20,173 nucleotides of DNA from a virus. Location: the IMG/VR virus record IMGVR_UViG_3300028844_004708, positions 1 through 20,173 of that record; one strand, given 5' to 3'. Shown one piece after another: positions 1-7,154 of the stretch. The notes beneath the pieces were generated by a model. That model saw nothing but the letters and a program-made list of their open reading frames with translations. It had not been told where the DNA came from and did not search any database. Both the position numbers and the translations under genes were made by a program. The stretch's first letter is position 1, and every line of letters begins with the position of its first letter.

Positions 1-731
1 CTTCTGTTAGAACGCTAACACCAAGATTTGTTATTAATTCTTTAGCTAATAATCAAACTACAGCCACTACAGCGGGTCTAGAGGTAACATCAACCACTAG
101 TCTTGACTTAGCTATTGGTTTTAATAACTCCGCTGATGGAAAACTTAACACATTAAAACAGATACCGGGTAATACTCCTACTACAAGAGGACTTGGGGTA
201 TATACTACAGCTAATGCTCTTGCTCCAATTCGTGCGAACTTGGTAATGCAAAGTGAGATATTTGGTAGCACTTCTGAAACAGCTGCTGTTCTTATACCAG
301 CAGGCATAGTAGTAGCTTGGGCAGGTTCTTCAGCCCCAGATGGCTGGTTAGAATGTAATGGCGCAGCAATAAGTAGAACAACATATGCTACATTGTTTGC
401 TATTGCAGGTACTGCTTTTGGCCCAGGGAATGGCTCTACTACTTTCAATATTCCAGATGTTAGAGGTAGAGCTATCTATGGAACTTCAACTGCTATTACC
501 AGAGGCGTCTCTTCTACCGCTGCATCATCTGGGATTACAAAAAGTGGTACTACGGGCGCTGGAGGGTCTGCCTCTCATACTTTAACTACTACTAGCGTTA
601 ATTCTACAAGTGATAAAGACGTAGCAGCTACAGTAGACGTAGTTACAGCAGTAGCAGCCCATCCAACACACACTCATAGTTTTAGTGTAGAATATCCTGG
701 AATTTCTATGATGTATATAATTAAAACCTAA
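1..731 (+). CDS. Tail fibre protein with C-terminal phage tail collar domain (5' partial)
   Basis: The reading frame is open from the left edge (first full codon at position 3), so only the C-terminal 242 residues are seen; the ATG at 240 is an internal methionine. The first ~95 visible residues are Thr/Asn/Ala-rich, like fibre shafts. Then comes a typical phage tail collar domain: PAGIVVAWAGS, DGWLECNG, a Tyr/Leu-rich stretch and FNIPDVRGR, which is the usual 'P-GW--C-G---...LPDLRGR' layout. The protein ends in a His-containing stretch and MMYIIKT, a common end for collar-type short-tail-fibre tips. It should sit in the virion and take part in host surface recognition. The next gene follows after 13 bases with a good GGAG ribosome site. 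The domain call is firm; which fibre it is (side or short tail fibre) cannot be told without the N terminus. Confidence 0.85.
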   Translation, partial: SVRTLTPRFVINSLANNQTTATTAGLEVTSTTSLDLAIGFNNSADGKLNTLKQIPGNTPTTRGLGVYTTANALAPIRANLVMQSEIFGSTSETAAVLIPAGIVVAWAGSSAPDGWLECNGAAISRTTYATLFAIAGTAFGPGNGSTTFNIPDVRGRAIYGTSTAITRGVSSTAASSGITKSGTTGAGGSASHTLTTTSVNSTSDKDVAATVDVVTAVAAHPTHTHSFSVEYPGISMMYIIKT

Positions 732-744
732 AAAGGAGACAGCA

Positions 745-1182
745 ATGTTCAATATTAAATTTAATGCTCTTGACATAGACGGAAAAATAGTCTATTGTTA
801 TAGCAGAAATCCAGAAGATGGAAAAAAAGTTCCTGCGGTTGAAAGGACTTTTCCTTATGAGGCATTTGTAGAGTTAGTTCCCGAACTAGCGGAAATGTTA
901 GAAGGAGATGTATATTCTATTTATTTACAAGATGATTTTTCAGAGTGGAAATCTTTAGATGGTACAGAAGGTAGATTATCTGAAGAACAAGTTGACTTTA
1001 TCAAAAACTTAATTATCAGAGCTTGTACAAACCTAGAATTTGATGATTTATTAAGACCGCCTTCTATTGACGATCAGATTGATGAATTTATAAAAGAATT
1101 TTTTGAAGAAGAAGATGACCCAGTAGAGCAAAAAGATTTCTTAGCGGACTTCTTTAAAGAATTAGAAGAAGAGGAAAAATAA
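745..1182 (+). CDS. Small acidic protein of unknown function between two fibre genes
   Basis: This 145-residue protein has no motif I recognise. It begins with a short beta-type segment (FNIKFNALDIDGKIVYCY) and ends in a very acidic tail (from about residue 105 to the end, mostly Glu/Asp/Phe/Lys, finishing LEEEEK). It has no signal peptide or membrane segment. The start is preceded by AAAAGGAGACAGCA, a strong ribosome site. It lies between two tail-fibre genes, 13 bases after one and 19 before the other, so it is probably co-transcribed with them. Small proteins in this position are sometimes fibre assembly factors or fibre-tip accessory proteins, and that is the best guess here, but nothing in the sequence proves it. 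Confidence 0.75.
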   Translation: MFNIKFNALDIDGKIVYCYSRNPEDGKKVPAVERTFPYEAFVELVPELAEMLEGDVYSIYLQDDFSEWKSLDGTEGRLSEEQVDFIKNLIIRACTNLEFDDLLRPPSIDDQIDEFIKEFFEEEDDPVEQKDFLADFFKELEEEEK

Positions 1183-1201
1183 CTAATAGGAGTTATAAGT
1201 A

Positions 1202-3082
1202 ATGGCCCTTACACAAATAACCAGTCAAGTAATAGCTTCTAACACTTTAATAGCAGATTTAATTGCTGATAATTCGTTAGAAACAAGACACTATTCTACT
1301 GAATCTATTACTGCAGATAAGCTAGCAGCAAATGTTGCTACTGCGGGACCGATTACGCTTGCTTTTCAGGCTAATGATTTTGCTACTTATCTTACCGCTA
1401 GAGGAGGGATTGTAGGGGCTAATACTTCTATAACAAATCTTGTAACTGGGCTAGATGGTTCTAATACTCGTTTAGCATCTGAAGAAGGTAACGTAATACT
1501 TTTACAGTTAGGTGCTTCTTCAGAGCGTAGTAACGTTGATTCTTTCACAAATAGTACTGATAACGTTGAGTTGGGCGCTGGTATTTTCCATTTAGATAAA
1601 AATAACAGATCACTAGGTTTAAGTAACACCGATCCTGGTGTTAGTAACATGGTATTTGGAACTCCTGCTAATATTACTATTAACTACGGTGCTACTCCTC
1701 AAATTATTATCAATAATCCTTCTCTAACTACCAGTTTTACTCTTGATGTATTTGGAACCGCTAATACTGGGGCTCTGACCGCTACGTCTGTTAGCTCTGC
1801 GGGAGTAGGACTAAGAGCTAATGATCATGCTACTTATTTAACCGCTAAAGGCGGTATTGACGGGGCTAATACAGCTATCAGTAATATAACAGACGGATCA
1901 ACGGCATTTACTGACGCTGTTACTATGAATGATGATTTAACAATTTTAGGTAACTTAACTGTCGCTGGTTCCTACGCTAATCTCGCTGTTCAAGATTCTT
2001 TTACAGATGATAGAATCATCTTCCTAGCTAATAACTTTACAGGGTCTCCCTCTCTTGACGCAGGCCTATTAATCAATAGAGGGTCTTCTGGTAATTTATT
2101 TATTGGATTTGACGAAAGCGAAGATTACTTTATATCCGCACTTAATAATGATCCTCCTACTAATACAGCAATTTCTATTGCCTCTGTTGCTAATTTTAGA
2201 ACAAATTTAGTTAGATCGGCAGACGGCAGTGCTAGCACCCCTGCTTATTCTAACTATGGCGATGAAAACACAGGTATGTATTTCTCAGGAGCGGACACTC
2301 TTAATTTTGCTACTGCAGGAGTTTCAAGACTACAAATTAGTTCTACTGGTGTAATTACTACTGCAGGTAGTGTAGAAACAACTGGCAGTCTCAGTGCTAC
2401 TGTAGATACAGTAGCTACAAACGCTGCTATAGCTGCAACGGTATTTTCTGGTGGAGTAGAGTTACGAGCTAATGACTATGTTACTTACTTAGTCGCTAAG
2501 GGAGGTATTGACGGAGCTAACACTAATATCGCTTCTAACGATACTGACATTACTAACCTAATAACTGGATTAGACGGTTCTAATACTAATATTTTAAGTG
2601 TTACTTCTAATGTGGGATTGAGTAATAATGCAGTAACTACCGCTTTCCAAGCAAATGATTTTATAACTTTCACCCGGATAAACGCTAATCTTAACCTTGT
2701 ATCTTCTAATGCCGATTCAAAACTAGACTTAGCGGGAGGCACTATGACAGGTGCTATTGCTATGGGTACTAATAAAATTACTGGCATGGGCGACCCTACA
2801 GCTGCGCAAGACGCAGCAACAAAAGCTTATACTGATGCCCTACTTGGGGCTAGTATTATTCCTCAATATACTTTAAATACCTCTTCAGGCACTTCAAATG
2901 TTTTTGCCATGACTAACTCTCCTACAAATCAAAATAGGATTCAAGTATATTTAGGGGGAGCGCAGCAACAATATGGAGCCTCAAATGCTTGGATTCATAA
3001 TACAGGTAATAACTCTATTCAATTTACCACTAATATTCCTGCAGGTATCGAGGTGTCTATTTATTCTTGGGATACCCCATAA
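1202..3082 (+). CDS. Long tail fibre protein with internal shaft repeats
   Basis: This 626-residue protein starts MALTQITSQVIASNTL, a style of N terminus seen in marine phage fibres, after an AGGAG site. It is rich in Asn, Thr, Ala and Ser and contains repeated 'xANDxxTYLxAxGGIxGANT' units at about residues 55, 204 and 421, with a degenerate fourth near 482. Residues 240-400 hold a beta-rich section with 'GNLTVAGS' and 'GDENTGMYFSGADTL', wording typical of phage fibre shafts that carry reference-image-like repeats. Residues 505-545 carry GTMTGAIAMGTNKITGMGDP followed by AAQDAATKAYTD, a widespread fibre motif. The C terminus (QYTLNTSSG...IYSWDTP) resembles a beta-sandwich tip. It has no chaperone or endosialidase-type autoprotease end. 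It acts in the virion in adsorption. The next gene's ribosome site follows the stop at once. Confidence 0.85.
   Translation: MALTQITSQVIASNTLIADLIADNSLETRHYSTESITADKLAANVATAGPITLAFQANDFATYLTARGGIVGANTSITNLVTGLDGSNTRLASEEGNVILLQLGASSERSNVDSFTNSTDNVELGAGIFHLDKNNRSLGLSNTDPGVSNMVFGTPANITINYGATPQIIINNPSLTTSFTLDVFGTANTGALTATSVSSAGVGLRANDHATYLTAKGGIDGANTAISNITDGSTAFTDAVTMNDDLTILGNLTVAGSYANLAVQDSFTDDRIIFLANNFTGSPSLDAGLLINRGSSGNLFIGFDESEDYFISALNNDPPTNTAISIASVANFRTNLVRSADGSASTPAYSNYGDENTGMYFSGADTLNFATAGVSRLQISSTGVITTAGSVETTGSLSATVDTVATNAAIAATVFSGGVELRANDYVTYLVAKGGIDGANTNIASNDTDITNLITGLDGSNTNILSVTSNVGLSNNAVTTAFQANDFITFTRINANLNLVSSNADSKLDLAGGTMTGAIAMGTNKITGMGDPTAAQDAATKAYTDALLGASIIPQYTLNTSSGTSNVFAMTNSPTNQNRIQVYLGGAQQQYGASNAWIHNTGNNSIQFTTNIPAGIEVSIYSWDTP
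1361..2690 (+). repeat. Imperfect intragenic repeats in the tail fibre (four copies of the 'AND...GANT' unit)
   Basis: Units begin near 1361, 1811, 2462 and 2642. The first three encode ANDFATYLTARGGIVGANT, ANDHATYLTAKGGIDGANT and ANDYVTYLVAKGGIDGANT; the fourth keeps only FQANDFITF and then diverges. Copies 1 and 3 also share the following ITNL(V/I)TGLDGSNT. Similarity is clear at the protein level and partial at the DNA level. They probably form repeating shaft elements of the trimeric fibre. Confidence 0.8.
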
Positions 3083-3092
3083 TGAGGAGTTT

Positions 3093-4073
3093 ATGCGTAA
3101 ATATCGACAACTAACTACAGAGCTAACTTTTAGATGTAATGCAAAATGCCCGGCTTGTCATAGGCTAAAACCTTTAAGAATAAATTTAAGTGATAAAGCC
3201 TACACTTATAGTTTAGATAGATTTCAACAAGTATTTTACCCAGAATTTTTAGAACAGCTAGATTGGTTAGTTTTAAATGGTAATTTCGGAGACTCTATTA
3301 TGAATAAAGAGTTTCGTGAAATTATTTCTTATGTGAAACAACATGGTACAAGATTAAATATTCATACTAATGGCGGCTTACATGATCAAAATTACTGGAC
3401 AGATGTAGGTAATATTTTAACTGATAAAGATATTATTAATTTTGATTTAGATGGGTTAGAAGACACTCATTCTATGTACAGAATAAATACTAATTTTAAC
3501 ACAGTCTTTAATAATGCTCGTTCTGTTATTGGTACTAAACGTCCTCAAGTCCACTGGAAGTATATTGTATTCGAGCATAATAAACATCAGGTTGAGCGAG
3601 CAAAAGAAATTGCACTAAAAGAAGGATTTCACTCTTTTTCAACTGTAAAAACTGGTAGAGATTTTGCAGCGCCTAAATCTGGTCAATATGTTCATTTAAA
3701 AAAGAAAACAGATTTAAATAACTTACCAAAAGAAATTAATTGTAGCTGGGAGTCTTGGGGTAAATGGTATGTTTCTCCTAACGGTTTAGTATTTAGGTGT
3801 TGTTGGACAGGTGCTCACTATTTTGATAAAACTCCAGACAGATTTTATTATCCTCAAGAGTTAGAAGACTTATTTGACGCCACTAAAGTTCCTTTAGAAA
3901 AAATCTTATCTTACAATTATTGGAACAAGCTTAAACAGTATTTACAAGGCTATGATAGAAGCTTTAAGATTTGTAAGTCTCAATGTGGTAAAGTTTTAAG
4001 TAGTAGAGAAAAGATAGAGGAAAATTTGTCTACTGGAGAGCTTACAGTATTTTCTGCAGGAGCAGGAATGTAA
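3093..4073 (+). CDS. Radical SAM enzyme with Twitch/SPASM-like auxiliary cluster domain
   Basis: The start chosen is the ATG at 3093 with GAGGAG 3-8 bases upstream of it; the frame is open further back to 2973 but that part lies inside the fibre gene. The product is 326 residues. The N terminus carries the radical SAM CX3CX2C motif (Cys15, Cys19, Cys22) after TELTFRC, and LNGNFGDS (61-68) takes the place of the usual GGEPL loop. INIHTNGG-type strands follow. Cys217, Gly231 and Cys236 fit the CX13GX4C pattern, and Cys294/Cys298 (CX3C) complete a possible second 4Fe-4S site, as in Twitch/SPASM enzymes, many of which modify peptides. The substrate is unknown. The protein ends in GAGAGM. It sits among tail and virion genes, so a virion or small phage protein could be the target; this is inference. 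Confidence 0.85.
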   Translation: MRKYRQLTTELTFRCNAKCPACHRLKPLRINLSDKAYTYSLDRFQQVFYPEFLEQLDWLVLNGNFGDSIMNKEFREIISYVKQHGTRLNIHTNGGLHDQNYWTDVGNILTDKDIINFDLDGLEDTHSMYRINTNFNTVFNNARSVIGTKRPQVHWKYIVFEHNKHQVERAKEIALKEGFHSFSTVKTGRDFAAPKSGQYVHLKKKTDLNNLPKEINCSWESWGKWYVSPNGLVFRCCWTGAHYFDKTPDRFYYPQELEDLFDATKVPLEKILSYNYWNKLKQYLQGYDRSFKICKSQCGKVLSSREKIEENLSTGELTVFSAGAGM

Positions 4074-4089
4074 TTTTTTAAAAATTAAA

Positions 4090-4119
4090 CTGGAAAAGAA
4101 TAAAAATTATAGTTATAAT
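4090..4119 (+). promoter_or_regulatory. Weak sigma70-like promoter candidate
   Basis: The 72-base gap before the 293-residue gene is very AT-rich and contains a perfect TATAAT at 4114-4119. The best -35 at 17-18 bases is poor (CTGGAA at 4090-4095). AGGAG follows at 4134-4138, ahead of the ATG. Chance occurrence is likely in such AT-rich DNA. Confidence 0.25.
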
Positions 4120-4145
4120 AAAGAAAAACTTATAGGAGTTGTCTA

Positions 4146-5027
4146 ATGGAAAATCAAGTAGAAATTATGGGGTATACCACTAAAAACTTTGATATTTGTA
4201 TGTCAGCGGTTATCGTATTTACAAAACTCAAAGGAATGATTCCAGATATGAGTAAGCAGTCTAGAGATGATGTTTTAGCTGCTATTAGGTATCAAGATTC
4301 TATGTTTGGTATTGAAAAAGCTCTTTATGAAATTGGTAGCATGGAAGTAGATATGGAGCAGGTAGAAGAAGCAGTTATGTTATCTCATTTAGTTACTTAT
4401 GCAATGGGTATGGTTTCTGCTGAGATGGATATTGATATTATTGATGAATTTGATTATCTTCCAATGCATATTGAACAGATTAGACACCCTTATAAAAAAA
4501 TCAACCCAGCTTTACCTGATAAAGTTGTAGATGAGGCAAAAACAATGTATGGAGAACTTACTACTATGGACAAAGAAAAAGAAATTGGTGAAGGCCGTAT
4601 GGCTCGTGCTACATTAAGAAAACTAATTATGTATTCTGGAGAAATGCTCAGTATGATTCAGCCAGATGATGAGCTTGAGTCTTGGGTTCAAGCAAAAATG
4701 GGTGAGATGAGCCACATGATTGAATCTATTCATACTTATTATAAGTTTGGTGAGAGAGCCCAACCAGAACCACAAGCTGTACACGCAGAAGAAAGCGCTC
4801 CCTTACCTCCAACAGCTCAGGGAGTAGAACATGTTTGCGCTCTTTCTGTTCAACATGCCACTATGGGGTTCGGAATGTGCATTCCAACAACTCATTCTTT
4901 AGATGAAAAAGGTAACGTTAATTTTTATGACGTTATTTTCTCAAACGGTATTGCAAAAAATGTGCCTGCTAAAGACTTAAAGATTATTGAGTCTAAAAGT
5001 CACGTTCACGGCTCTGTCGGGTATTAA
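4146..5027 (+). CDS. Probable virion-associated protein of unknown function, modular helical
   Basis: This 293-residue protein has three parts. Residues 1-140 are mostly helical and Met/Glu-rich. Residues 149-203 (EGRMARATLRKL...ESWVQAKMGEMSHMIESIHTYYKFGE) resemble, from memory, a helical module found in several phage proteins with the pattern 'M-A---L...WVQ-K-----Y--S---Y'. A Pro/Ala/Glu linker (about 204-227) leads to a compact C-terminal domain (228-293) with Cys231, Cys246 and a histidine-rich end. It has no signal peptide, membrane segment or catalytic motif. The AGGAG site at 4134-4138 supports the start. It sits between the radical SAM gene and a run of tiny genes. A structural or head-accessory role is plausible but inferred from the module and context only. 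Confidence 0.8.
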   Translation: MENQVEIMGYTTKNFDICMSAVIVFTKLKGMIPDMSKQSRDDVLAAIRYQDSMFGIEKALYEIGSMEVDMEQVEEAVMLSHLVTYAMGMVSAEMDIDIIDEFDYLPMHIEQIRHPYKKINPALPDKVVDEAKTMYGELTTMDKEKEIGEGRMARATLRKLIMYSGEMLSMIQPDDELESWVQAKMGEMSHMIESIHTYYKFGERAQPEPQAVHAEESAPLPPTAQGVEHVCALSVQHATMGFGMCIPTTHSLDEKGNVNFYDVIFSNGIAKNVPAKDLKIIESKSHVHGSVGY

Positions 5028-5028
5028 T

Positions 5029-5175
5029 ATGCCGATTAGGAAAGTAAAAGGCGGATACCGTTGGGGCAGTTCTGGAAAAGTTTACCCCACAAAAGGTCAA
5101 GCTGCTAAACAAGCAGCAGCGGCTTATGCTTCTGGCTACAAAAAGCCAAAAAGCAAAGGAGGAAAGAAGAAATGA
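5029..5175 (+). CDS. 48-residue basic protein (GGYRWG...GKVY type)
   Basis: The start is the ATG at 5029, two bases after the previous stop, giving MPIRKVKGGYRWGSSGKVYP and a Lys-rich end (KKPKSKGGKKK). The earlier in-frame codon at 4987 lies inside the upstream gene. Short proteins of the 'VKGGYRWGxSGKVY---xxAxxQAxAxYASGYK' kind recur in tailed phage genomes near head and tail genes; I recall the pattern but not a proven function. The positive charge suits nucleic acid or capsid contact. Translation is probably coupled to the genes on both sides; its last codons overlap the next ATG (ATGA). Confidence 0.75.
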   Translation: MPIRKVKGGYRWGSSGKVYPTKGQAAKQAAAAYASGYKKPKSKGGKKK

Positions 5176-5345
5176 TTATCGTAGATTGGATTAAAGATAG
5201 AGTAAAAGAAAGAACATCATGGGACGGAGGTGCTTTGATCGCTATTGGCGTTATTGGGCTATTCTTCTCTGCCATTGTTCCTTTTAGTCTTATCTGCTGG
5301 GCAGCGATTGCTTGGGGCGCCTGGACAGCGTGGAAATCAGAGTAA
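5172..5345 (+). CDS. 57-residue small membrane protein
   Basis: The ATG at 5172 overlaps the previous stop (ATGA) and has a near-perfect ribosome site, AAAGGAGG at 5155-5162. The product is MIIVDWIKDRVKERTSWDGG followed by a hydrophobic stretch from about residue 21 to 53 (ALIAIGVIGLFFSAIVPF, then SLICWAAIAWGAWTAW) and KSE at the end. That length fits one long or two short helices with an amphipathic, charged N terminus. 'KERTSWDG' followed by a membrane segment is a layout I recall from small cyanophage-type proteins of unknown function. It could be a minor virion or envelope-acting protein; a holin is possible from size alone but unsupported. Confidence 0.75.
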   Translation: MIIVDWIKDRVKERTSWDGGALIAIGVIGLFFSAIVPFSLICWAAIAWGAWTAWKSE

Positions 5346-5376
5346 AAACCCTACCTTAATAAGAGTTTATTATTAT

Positions 5377-5574
5377 TTGCCAGACTATTCTAGCTTGTTG
5401 CAAGAATTTGTCTGGCAAACTCTTGATATACCCCCTCAATTTTATAGAGTTCATAAATTTTTAAATTACTGGAAAGACAATATAGAAGCTACTATTAGTG
5501 AGGTAGAAGTTTCTTACGTGGAAAGATCAATAGGGGATGAATACATTAAAAAGTACATTAGAGAGGTTTTCTAA
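5377..5574 (+). CDS. Small unknown protein lacking an ATG/GTG start
   Basis: The frame ending at 5574 reads convincingly as protein from at least 5359 (IRVYYYLPDYSS...FVWQTLDIPPQFYRVHKF...NYWKDNIEATISEVEVSYVE). It has no ATG or GTG between the end of the preceding gene (5345) and its own body. The TTG at 5377, 11 bases after a TAAGAG stretch, is the first standard-alternative start and is used here. An ATA at 5359 or a +1 frameshift out of the membrane-protein gene would include the IRVYYY segment. A TTG at 5245 also exists in frame but is buried in the upstream gene. The 3' end overlaps the next gene by 38 bases. No family is recognised; Trp/Tyr content is high. Confidence 0.55.
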   Translation: MPDYSSLLQEFVWQTLDIPPQFYRVHKFLNYWKDNIEATISEVEVSYVERSIGDEYIKKYIREVF

Positions 5575-6901
5575 AATTCAACCTGATAAGGTTGCTTTAT
5601 ATGATATAGATAATGATATACAAATAACATGGAAAGAGCTTTTAGAAGAAAGTCTTAAGTTATCTAAAACAGAAAATTTTACTAATTACGAAGATTTACA
5701 TATAATTGAAAAAGATAATTCTATTGAGCTAGTTAAAGAAATGCTGGCTTGTTACTTAGCAGGTAAAGTATTTTTCTCTATAGGCAGTCCTTTCCTAAAA
5801 GACTTTCAAAAATCTTCTCAGATTAATTTTGTAAAACAAAACTTTGTGTATAAAAAAGGTGTTTTTCAAATAAGAGTGTCTAGCGGCTCGACTGACAAAG
5901 CTAAATTTTTCTATGCTACAGAGCAACACCGACTTTTTAGTGCTGAAGTAGTTAAACAAAAACTTAAAATTACTAGAAAAGACTCTATACTTCCAATGGG
6001 GTTGCCTTTGAGTACTGGATTTGGCGATAATTGTATTATTAGAAGTTTGGTCGCTGGATGTAGATTACTTTTAACAAATAAATACGGAGTTAATGATTTT
6101 TTACGACAACTGGAAACTCACAAACCAACCTTAGTTTTTTCTAGCTCTGGGGGTATTTCCCAATTTTATATTAATAAAGGTAAATACATCGAAGATTTTA
6201 ATATAAAACTATCCCCAAGAGTTTGGTGGTCTGGTGCAGGCCCTCTAACTTATGAATTTGCAAAAAAAGTAGAAAATATATTAGAAGGAAAAGTTATCCA
6301 AACTTATTTATCTACAGAGTGCTCTATACCCCATCTTCCTAATTTAACAGACCCTATAGAAACAAGAATAGGAACTGTAGGTAAATTAACTGAAGGCATA
6401 CTTTCAGAAGATGGAGAAATTTTAATTCATAAGGATAATATTTCTGAAACTGTAGGAGGAGTAACTCCTTTTGATGGAGATTATTATCATACAGGTGACT
6501 TAGGAAAATTAGACTTAACGGGAAACTTAATTATAACTGGTAGAAAAAAATTAGTCATAAATGACGGAGATAATGATTTAAATCCTTTTGAAATAGAAAA
6601 AGCATTATCCGCTATTAGTACTGATATAGTATGTGTTGGAATAAAAATTAATAGAATATACCCTGATCAAGAATCCCCTTGTTTAGTTATCAAAGGTCCT
6701 AAACTAAATATAGATGAGATTAAGAACATATTATTAAAATCTTTAAATGTAAATTTACAACATTATTACTATATAGATGAGTTCCCTAAATTAAAAAATT
6801 ATAAAGTTGATCGAGTAAAACTATCGAAAGACTCTCAAAATTTATATACTAATATTTCTGAGACATTCGACAAATATGATGTTTCCTTAGTTACTAAATA
6901 G
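5537..6901 (+). CDS. ANL-superfamily adenylate-forming enzyme (acyl-CoA synthetase / AMP-ligase type)
   Basis: This 454-residue protein is somewhat short for the family (usually about 500-550). Motifs in order: phosphate-binding loop RVSSGSTDKAKF (113-124); SGAGPL (A4-like, 232-237); TYLSTE (256-261, in place of YGxTE); HTGDLGKLD (318-326) with the ribose-binding Asp; GRKKLVINDGDNDLNPFEIE (335-354) at the domain hinge; and NYKVDRVK (421-428) holding the candidate catalytic A10 lysine. Such enzymes activate a carboxylate with ATP to an acyl-adenylate and usually pass it to CoA, a carrier protein or an amine. The substrate cannot be read, and I see no carrier protein with a DSL-type phosphopantetheine site in the window. 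It overlaps the previous gene and lies downstream of the radical SAM gene. Its presence in a phage structural region is unusual. Confidence 0.85.
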   Translation: MNTLKSTLERFSKIQPDKVALYDIDNDIQITWKELLEESLKLSKTENFTNYEDLHIIEKDNSIELVKEMLACYLAGKVFFSIGSPFLKDFQKSSQINFVKQNFVYKKGVFQIRVSSGSTDKAKFFYATEQHRLFSAEVVKQKLKITRKDSILPMGLPLSTGFGDNCIIRSLVAGCRLLLTNKYGVNDFLRQLETHKPTLVFSSSGGISQFYINKGKYIEDFNIKLSPRVWWSGAGPLTYEFAKKVENILEGKVIQTYLSTECSIPHLPNLTDPIETRIGTVGKLTEGILSEDGEILIHKDNISETVGGVTPFDGDYYHTGDLGKLDLTGNLIITGRKKLVINDGDNDLNPFEIEKALSAISTDIVCVGIKINRIYPDQESPCLVIKGPKLNIDEIKNILLKSLNVNLQHYYYIDEFPKLKNYKVDRVKLSKDSQNLYTNISETFDKYDVSLVTK

Positions 6902-6928
6902 CAATGGCGGACATTTAAAAAATAACTA

Positions 6929-6957
6929 TTGCTAAATTTACTTTATAAAGATATAAT
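6929..6957 (+). promoter_or_regulatory. Sigma70-like promoter (TTGCTA-17-TATAAT)
   Basis: A -35 candidate TTGCTA (6929-6934) and a perfect -10 TATAAT (6952-6957) are separated by 17 bases in the short gap after the adenylating enzyme. Transcription would begin near 6964, right at or after the ATG at 6963 of the next gene, so that gene would be leaderless or start at the internal ATG at 6993. It would drive the four small genes up to 7816. Confidence 0.45.
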
Positions 6958-6962
6958 TTATT

Positions 6963-7136
6963 ATGGCTGATTTAAGATACAAAGGTAAGAAAATGAAGTC
7001 TCACCTTGACAAAATGCTTGCTAAATATCGGCGTGGCGAGTCTATCGGAGCAACCGCAGAAGCTAGACTTAAGGCTCGTGGATTGATTAAAAAAAAATCA
7101 GGCAAAAAACGTAAAGGAAAATTAGGTATATCCTAA
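6963..7136 (+). CDS. 57-residue basic protein
   Basis: The product is MADLRYKGKKMKSHLDKMLA, then KYRRGESIGATAEARLKARG and a Lys-rich tail (KKKSGKKRKGK). 'LDKMLAKYRRGESIGxTAxxxLKARGLI' resembles a family of short basic phage proteins I have seen in marine phage genomes, without known function. The ATG at 6963 has no ribosome site and lies just past a TATAAT. The in-frame ATG at 6993 has AAAGG about seven bases upstream and would give a 47-residue product, so the start is uncertain. The charge suggests DNA or capsid binding. Confidence 0.7.
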   Translation: MADLRYKGKKMKSHLDKMLAKYRRGESIGATAEARLKARGLIKKKSGKKRKGKLGIS

Positions 7137-7154
7137 ATATAAAGGAGAAATACA

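Noticed and set aside
53-448. Long - strand open frame opposite the collar fibre gene
   Set aside because: It is antisense to a clear tail collar domain, has no ribosome site and reads as low-complexity shadow sequence.
2973-3092. N-terminal extension of the radical SAM gene to 2973
   Set aside because: It would overlap the fibre gene by about 110 bases with unlike-protein sequence; GAGGAG stands right before the ATG at 3093.
4060-4090. AT palindrome after the radical SAM stop (AATTTTTTAAAAATT) as a terminator
   Set aside because: The stem has no G-C pairs and no distinct U-tract; such palindromes are expected by chance in AT-rich DNA.
5245-5376. TTG start at 5245 for the small unknown gene
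   Set aside because: This part is the +1 shadow of the well-supported membrane protein gene, which has a near-perfect ribosome site.
6899-6934. TAGCAAT...ATTGCTA inverted repeat after the adenylating enzyme as a terminator
   Set aside because: Only 7 base pairs with a 22-base loop and no U-tract; the right arm is better explained as part of the -35 box.
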